Of a DNA stretch of 64,000 nucleotides, positions 59,698-64,000 are shown piece after piece. Within the stretch, counting starts at the first letter, position 1; each line of letters starts with the position of its first letter. The notes under the pieces were generated by a model. The model searched no databases. It worked only from the letters and a program-made list of their open reading frames with translations, and was not told the DNA's origin. Both the position numbers and the translations under genes were made by a program. This stretch comes from Fructobacillus parabroussonetiae (GTDB taxonomy: Bacteria > Bacillota > Bacilli > Lactobacillales > Lactobacillaceae). The DNA lies in NCBI RefSeq assembly GCF_018437265.1, contig NZ_JAAMFL010000007.1, positions 1 to 64,000 on the forward strand, given 5' to 3'.

Positions 59698-61374
59698 TTA
59701 ATCTTCCTCAACATTTGGACGATATGTTTTGGCAATCATAAAAATAGCAAGCATAATTGTTATAATTGTGACCGTAAATTGCCAAGCATTCCTTGAACTC
59801 TCAGCTTGAACGGATACTTTATGAGTACCTTCAGGAACCAGAATCTTCACTTGATTAATAGATTTACTTTGAACCTTTTTTCCATCTAATTTGATGTCGT
59901 ACTTAAAGTCATCATACATAACTGTCCGGAAAGAAACAAACTGATCCTTTGTTGTTTTTACGTTATAAACAATCGAATCAGATTTTCTACCAATTTCCTT
60001 TACCGAAACTGATTTGTTCTTACTCTGCTTCAGTTCAACTTTCCCTGTATCTTTTGAAATAGGCAGAAATTCACCAAAACTATAGCGTGTGGTTAACATT
60101 TTTGTATAGTTGGCGTTTGTGATTGCATCATGATACTTATCAGGTCCAAAGTATGTAGCATGAACTGAATATGCACCAGCAAGTGAAAACAGGCAGACCG
60201 CTAATTCTAGCAAAATGATTTTAAAATTATTTAATGAATTTTTCTTATTGAAATAGAGAACAATGCCAATGCACAAGAACATCACAATGAATAAGTTTGC
60301 TCTTTGCAGGAATTGAATTAGGGATAATGGCGTATTGATAAATTTAAACCAAGGCCACCAATTGAAAATTCCAATAGTTAAGATATCAGCAGCAATGATC
60401 CATCCAAACCATTGTTGCTTATTCCAATATTTAAAAATCAATACTGTCAAAGTAATCTGAACAATAAGTAACGGGAGTCCATACGACCAATATCCCTTTT
60501 CTCCCATATTATTTTGAATAAAGGAGGTCAAAAAAGTCATTGGATCGACATCCATCAAATAATGTGCGGGTTCATCGATTTTTGCTCTCAAATAGATCAA
60601 CACAATATTAAAAAGAGAATAAAAACCAACAAATATCGCGATAATCCCTGCATAAATTAACTTCTTAAAATTATCTAAGGTCAGCTTTTTTGTAAGGAAT
60701 CGGATTACTTCAAACACTAGGATAAATACGAATGACATTAAAAGAGTCAAAACATGACTATTTGCCATCATTCCCATTCCAAGACCAAGGAGCCAAACAC
60801 CAGATTTTTTATCATCATGGATTTCCATAAGTCCGACGAAAATCAACGGTAACCATGCATAGGCAAAAGATTCACCAAAATCAGATCTCGAAAATAGGTC
60901 AATCAAATGGAAATTATTAAATTGATATAAAATAATTCCAAGCCACAATAGCCAACGGTTACTTGTTAACTTTGACATCAATAGTCGTGCATTAAACATG
61001 GTTATGGCATTTAATATCAAGAAGCCTACTGCTAATGCTTGTAAAGGCGTTGAAAAGATTAATCGAGGAATAATGAAAATTAGTCCAGGTAACCATGGAT
61101 ACAAACCATTGACAGCAGCTCCGGGAGCACTATTACTTGGAGCATACTGAAAATTAAACAAAGATGGCAGATGTCCAGATTTGAAGGCTTCGTATATATT
61201 CTCGAATCTATCTAAGTGGTTAAAGCCATCGGATGATGAATTATAGTAATGGCCCATAAATGCTGGCAAAACAGTAATTATAGATAATCCAATAATTAAT
61301 ATAAAATCAACTAATCCCTTTTTTTCAAAAATTGGCTGAATTCTTCCTTTAAACTTCTTTTTAATATTTATCAT
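59698..61374 (-). CDS. YfhO/PTPS-related-type polytopic membrane glycosyltransferase (GT-C-like), copy B
   Basis: The 558 residues have about 12 membrane helices with the early loop NSSSDGFNHLDRFENIYEAF (GT-C Asp/His place), LPSLFNFQYAPSNSAPG, and GLYPWLPGLIFIIPRL. The C-terminal beta domain (YNVKTTKDQFVSFRTVMYDD, PEGTHKVSVQAESSRNAW) is followed by a last helix. The overall plan equals copy A at 56023-57777, but sequence identity is low. It probably transfers a polyprenyl-linked sugar to a surface polymer. It starts 5 nt after the previous gene, with coupled translation. Confidence 0.75.
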   Translation of the reverse strand: MINIKKKFKGRIQPIFEKKGLVDFILIIGLSIITVLPAFMGHYYNSSSDGFNHLDRFENIYEAFKSGHLPSLFNFQYAPSNSAPGAAVNGLYPWLPGLIFIIPRLIFSTPLQALAVGFLILNAITMFNARLLMSKLTSNRWLLWLGIILYQFNNFHLIDLFSRSDFGESFAYAWLPLIFVGLMEIHDDKKSGVWLLGLGMGMMANSHVLTLLMSFVFILVFEVIRFLTKKLTLDNFKKLIYAGIIAIFVGFYSLFNIVLIYLRAKIDEPAHYLMDVDPMTFLTSFIQNNMGEKGYWSYGLPLLIVQITLTVLIFKYWNKQQWFGWIIAADILTIGIFNWWPWFKFINTPLSLIQFLQRANLFIVMFLCIGIVLYFNKKNSLNNFKIILLELAVCLFSLAGAYSVHATYFGPDKYHDAITNANYTKMLTTRYSFGEFLPISKDTGKVELKQSKNKSVSVKEIGRKSDSIVYNVKTTKDQFVSFRTVMYDDFKYDIKLDGKKVQSKSINQVKILVPEGTHKVSVQAESSRNAWQFTVTIITIMLAIFMIAKTYRPNVEED

Positions 61375-61379
61375 TTCAA

Positions 61380-63497
61380 TTATTGTCTCTTTTTATAGTT
61401 ATTTATACGTAGTACTCCAAAAATCAATGCGATTAGGAAGAACGCATGTAACAAAATGAACACTGACAAAGTTATCCATTTCGTCCTAACATTATCAGCA
61501 AAGGAGAAAATGGCATTTAAACCAGTAGTTACACGGCCATTTTCAGAGACCTGTGGTCCCTGAATATTCTTCGTTTCTACTTGTTGCAAAATTGGAGTTT
61601 GTAATTTAAAGTTACCGTTATTTACTATTAATAATTGATACTTACCAGGTTTATAAGAATCAAGATAAGCCATCTCTTTATTTTCAACTTTTAGATTTTT
61701 AATAGAACCTGTCGTTTTATTAATTAACTTTACGCTAAGATCTTTTGCCTCTGCTTTACTTAATTTTGAAAAGTTTAAGTAAAGAGTATTTGCAGGACTT
61801 GCCAACTCAAAAGAATCTGTTTGATAGCGTGAATGTGCCTTGATATTAGCTAGTTCTTTTTGTCCCTCAGTATACATTGAAAATCCGGATGTATACACAG
61901 CACCACCACGTCCAGTAGGCTGCTGAGAATGAGAATAAGAAGTAATCATACTTAGTAATAGCAAAATACCACTTAGCACACTGATTGTTTTCCAGCTGAT
62001 CAATTTAACATGCGGGAGATTAACACTTTCTTGACTTTTATCGGATAGTAGCTTAATCCCCATTGCTGCCAAAAGCAGAAGGAATGGGAACATTGGCATT
62101 GCATACCGATCACGAACTTCCCAGAACAAAATATGAAAAGTAAAAACACCTACAATACTATAAGAAGAAAAAATGACAGTGTTAAAGACAAATGAATCTA
62201 GCTTCTCTCGATTTTTTAGCACATAGAAAATAAAGAATGAAGAGACAGAAAGGACTAAGATATAAAACGGTTGGAAAATATTACCCAAAAATTCAGTCAA
62301 TTCTCCAGCTTGCCATTCATACTTCAACAATGGCGGCTTCACTTGAAGACCACCCATGTCTTGATTTGACAGACCAAGTGAAAACATAAAGGCAATCTTT
62401 TTCCATAAATGAATCACTGAACCTTTTACACCTAAAATTTTGATTCGATGTTTCAGTTCAGCATTAATTTTTTCTGTACGCTCTTTTTTGGGGAGGCCAC
62501 TATACAGGAATGAATCTGGACCATCAATTTGTCCATGCGTATTCGGATTCCAAGACATGTTCACATATCGAACAGAGGGTGTTACTAAATCTGGCTTACT
62601 AATGAAACCAGCATTTTTTTGCAATTGGTTAAAGCCTAACGTTCCAAATAGCGTGAACAGGACACCACCCAACACAAGCAGTGTTTTAGCTTTTTTCGAA
62701 AAGCTTTTAGTAAAAATGATGGTTGCTAAAAGCGCAATTAAAATAATAATCGAGTTTTGTCGAATCGATACGGCCAAGGCTAAGGCAAGCATCATGATTA
62801 AACCTTGAACAATCTGATTCTTCCCTCTCAAAGCCATTTGGAAACGAATAAAGCTGCCAATAACCACCATAATTAGCGATACAGCAACGACATCGTTGTA
62901 CGGAAAAATAGCATAAAAGAAGATTGGTGCATAGAATAGGGTCACTAAAAGAAAAATGTTCGAAGTTTGATCATTAATCTTCTTTAGCGATCGATGCAGA
63001 TAGAAAATGCCCAAGTCCAGCATTAGCATCTGAATCCATGGATAGATACCAAAGTAATTGGTTATACCAATCAAAGACAAAGGCTTAAACAGCAATGACC
63101 ACCAGATGACAACATTGACATTATTCGGATAGATGTAAAAGTACTGGTACCATTCGTGAACGCCGTCGACTAATCGTCCGGCCATCGTCATAACATACCC
63201 AGTATCTGTATAAACTGGACGAGCAAAGGTTAATAAGAAAACAAGCTGACAAATTAGTGCTAGAAAGATTAGAAATAATACGAATACTTTTGCGTACTTA
63301 CTTTTTTTTACAAAAAAACTATACGACAAAACCGCAACGGCTGCTGCAGCACCTAAACGAAAAAATACGGGTAAAAAAGCACTTGTTGAGCCCGTCGGCA
63401 GCCCTGTGGGATATAGAATAATGGCTGAAACTAAAATAGACAGCAATGATACCAGGGTCAAAATAAGTATCATCGTTTTTGTATTAATACGCGACAT
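61380..63497 (-). CDS. Large polytopic membrane protein, GT39/PMT-like (GT-C)
   Basis: The 705 residues have about 13 membrane segments. The first extracellular loop has FARPVYTDTGYVMTMAGRLV (Asp at the GT-C catalytic place) and WYQYFYIYPNNVNVVIWWSL, and the middle has FYAPIFFYAIFPYNDVVAVS. These match bacterial PMT-like or Wzy/EpsK-adjacent glycosyltransferases that use polyprenyl-phosphate sugars. A soluble extracellular region (~560-670) with beta-strand character is followed by a C-terminal helix (LSVFILLHAFFLIALIFGVL). Function by family only; the substrate is unknown. It is 25 nt downstream of the GtrB-like gene at the window edge. Confidence 0.72.
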   Translation of the reverse strand: MSRINTKTMILILTLVSLLSILVSAIILYPTGLPTGSTSAFLPVFFRLGAAAAVAVLSYSFFVKKSKYAKVFVLFLIFLALICQLVFLLTFARPVYTDTGYVMTMAGRLVDGVHEWYQYFYIYPNNVNVVIWWSLLFKPLSLIGITNYFGIYPWIQMLMLDLGIFYLHRSLKKINDQTSNIFLLVTLFYAPIFFYAIFPYNDVVAVSLIMVVIGSFIRFQMALRGKNQIVQGLIMMLALALAVSIRQNSIIILIALLATIIFTKSFSKKAKTLLVLGGVLFTLFGTLGFNQLQKNAGFISKPDLVTPSVRYVNMSWNPNTHGQIDGPDSFLYSGLPKKERTEKINAELKHRIKILGVKGSVIHLWKKIAFMFSLGLSNQDMGGLQVKPPLLKYEWQAGELTEFLGNIFQPFYILVLSVSSFFIFYVLKNREKLDSFVFNTVIFSSYSIVGVFTFHILFWEVRDRYAMPMFPFLLLLAAMGIKLLSDKSQESVNLPHVKLISWKTISVLSGILLLLSMITSYSHSQQPTGRGGAVYTSGFSMYTEGQKELANIKAHSRYQTDSFELASPANTLYLNFSKLSKAEAKDLSVKLINKTTGSIKNLKVENKEMAYLDSYKPGKYQLLIVNNGNFKLQTPILQQVETKNIQGPQVSENGRVTTGLNAIFSFADNVRTKWITLSVFILLHAFFLIALIFGVLRINNYKKRQ

Positions 63498-63522
63498 TCT
63501 CTAATTCCTTTTTCTTGTGTTC

Positions 63523-64000
63523 TTATTTTTCTTCTTTAGCAATGTAAATTGGCCGTCGTTTTGTTTCCATGAAAATTGCCGCAATATAACGACCAATCAC
63601 ACCAAGGCTCAACATCTGAATCCCACCAATAAATAACATAATTGTGACCATTGAAGGCCACCCTGCAACTGAAGTATTTGAAATCAGTGCACGAATCACA
63701 ATGAACATTCCGGCCAGAATAGAAATTCCAAATGTGAACATTCCAAGGAATGTCACAATGGTCAATGGCATCGTTGAGAAGGAAACAATTCCTTCAATGG
63801 CATACTTGGTCAAGGACCAGAAAGACCAGGAAGTGTTTCCAGCAACACGTTCACGGTTTTCAAAGGGAATGTACTTGGTTTTAAAGCCAACCCATGTAAA
63901 GATTCCCTTTGAAAAACGTTGGTTTTCAGACATAGCCAAGATAGCGTTAACCATCTGACGAGTCATTACGCGGTAATCACGAGCCCCATCAACTAAATGC
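63523..64000 (-). CDS. CsbB/GtrB-like polyprenyl-phosphate glycosyltransferase, C-terminal part (5' end beyond window)
   Basis: The visible ~158 residues (HLVDGARDYRVMTRQMVNAI ... KRRPIYIAKEEK) are the C-terminal half of a GT2 enzyme: the DFRLMSR-like element (DYRVMTRQ), the FENRERVAGNTSWSFW segment before the membrane, and two membrane helices (STMPLTIVTFLGMFTFGISI; MVTIMLFIGGIQMLSLGVIG) followed by a basic RRPIYI tail. It is a paralogue of 57806-58759 and would supply the lipid-linked sugar for the GT-C proteins downstream. The stop TAA is at 63523. Confidence 0.85.
   Translation of the reverse strand, partial: HLVDGARDYRVMTRQMVNAILAMSENQRFSKGIFTWVGFKTKYIPFENRERVAGNTSWSFWSLTKYAIEGIVSFSTMPLTIVTFLGMFTFGISILAGMFIVIRALISNTSVAGWPSMVTIMLFIGGIQMLSLGVIGRYIAAIFMETKRRPIYIAKEEK

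Noticed and set aside
1-64000. CRISPR arrays, rRNA or tRNA genes, prophage modules
   Set aside because: I saw no regularly spaced direct repeats of CRISPR length, no rRNA or cloverleaf sequences and no phage structural genes.

Overview
The window is a low-to-moderate-GC Gram-positive chromosome segment, most likely from a heterofermentative lactic acid bacterium of the Leuconostoc/Fructobacillus side of Lactobacillaceae. This rests on the gene set and neighbourhoods (guaBA under a guanine riboswitch, T-box leuS, infC-rpmI-rplT, murB-antiporter-cdaA-cdaR-glmM, rnc-smc-ftsY-ylxM-ffh, gatCAB-dagK-rlmD), a KxYKxGKxW signal peptide, class A sortase, RNase J2 and a GH68 fructosyltransferase. The genus is an inference. 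Nearly all genes lie on the minus strand.

Left edge (1-1.43 kb): the start of an IS3-family transposase abuts a surface-protein gene that is both frameshifted and cut short. Its upstream region holds a strikingly regular 11-bp-phased array of TGTWAH half-sites (WalR/VicR type). Core region (1.43-52.3 kb): housekeeping genes for purine synthesis, translation (leuS, tuf, L20, L35, IF3, L32, S15, S20, GatCAB), RNA decay (RNase J2, RNase III), SRP and chromosome structure (ffh, ftsY, smc), wall precursor synthesis and c-di-AMP (murB, cdaA/R, glmM), mismatch repair (mutS, mutL) and membrane or lipid functions (MurJ-like flippase, MscL, DagK). Many transcription units are delimited by clear intrinsic terminators, and several have readable promoters or riboregulators.

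Right end (52.3-64 kb): a RelB/YafQ-type toxin-antitoxin pair, a Ser-rich exported protein, then a minus-strand surface-glycosylation cluster running off the window. The cluster holds two CsbB/GtrB-like polyprenyl-phosphate glycosyltransferases, a GlfT2-like glycosyltransferase, three polytopic GT-C-like proteins, one GtrA-like flippase and, unexpectedly, a membrane-anchored GH68 enzyme. It is AT-rich in its centre and looks compositionally foreign.

The observations most worth following are: an IMP dehydrogenase that has lost its CBS module and carries a second, catalytically dead IMPDH barrel; the 11-bp-phased response-regulator array; a 7-mer (CAAAGTC/GACTTTG) that I count about 76 times in the first 54 kb, at equal density in genes and intergenic DNA, and not once in the last 9.9 kb; an ATA start codon for infC; and the glycosylation cluster containing GH68.
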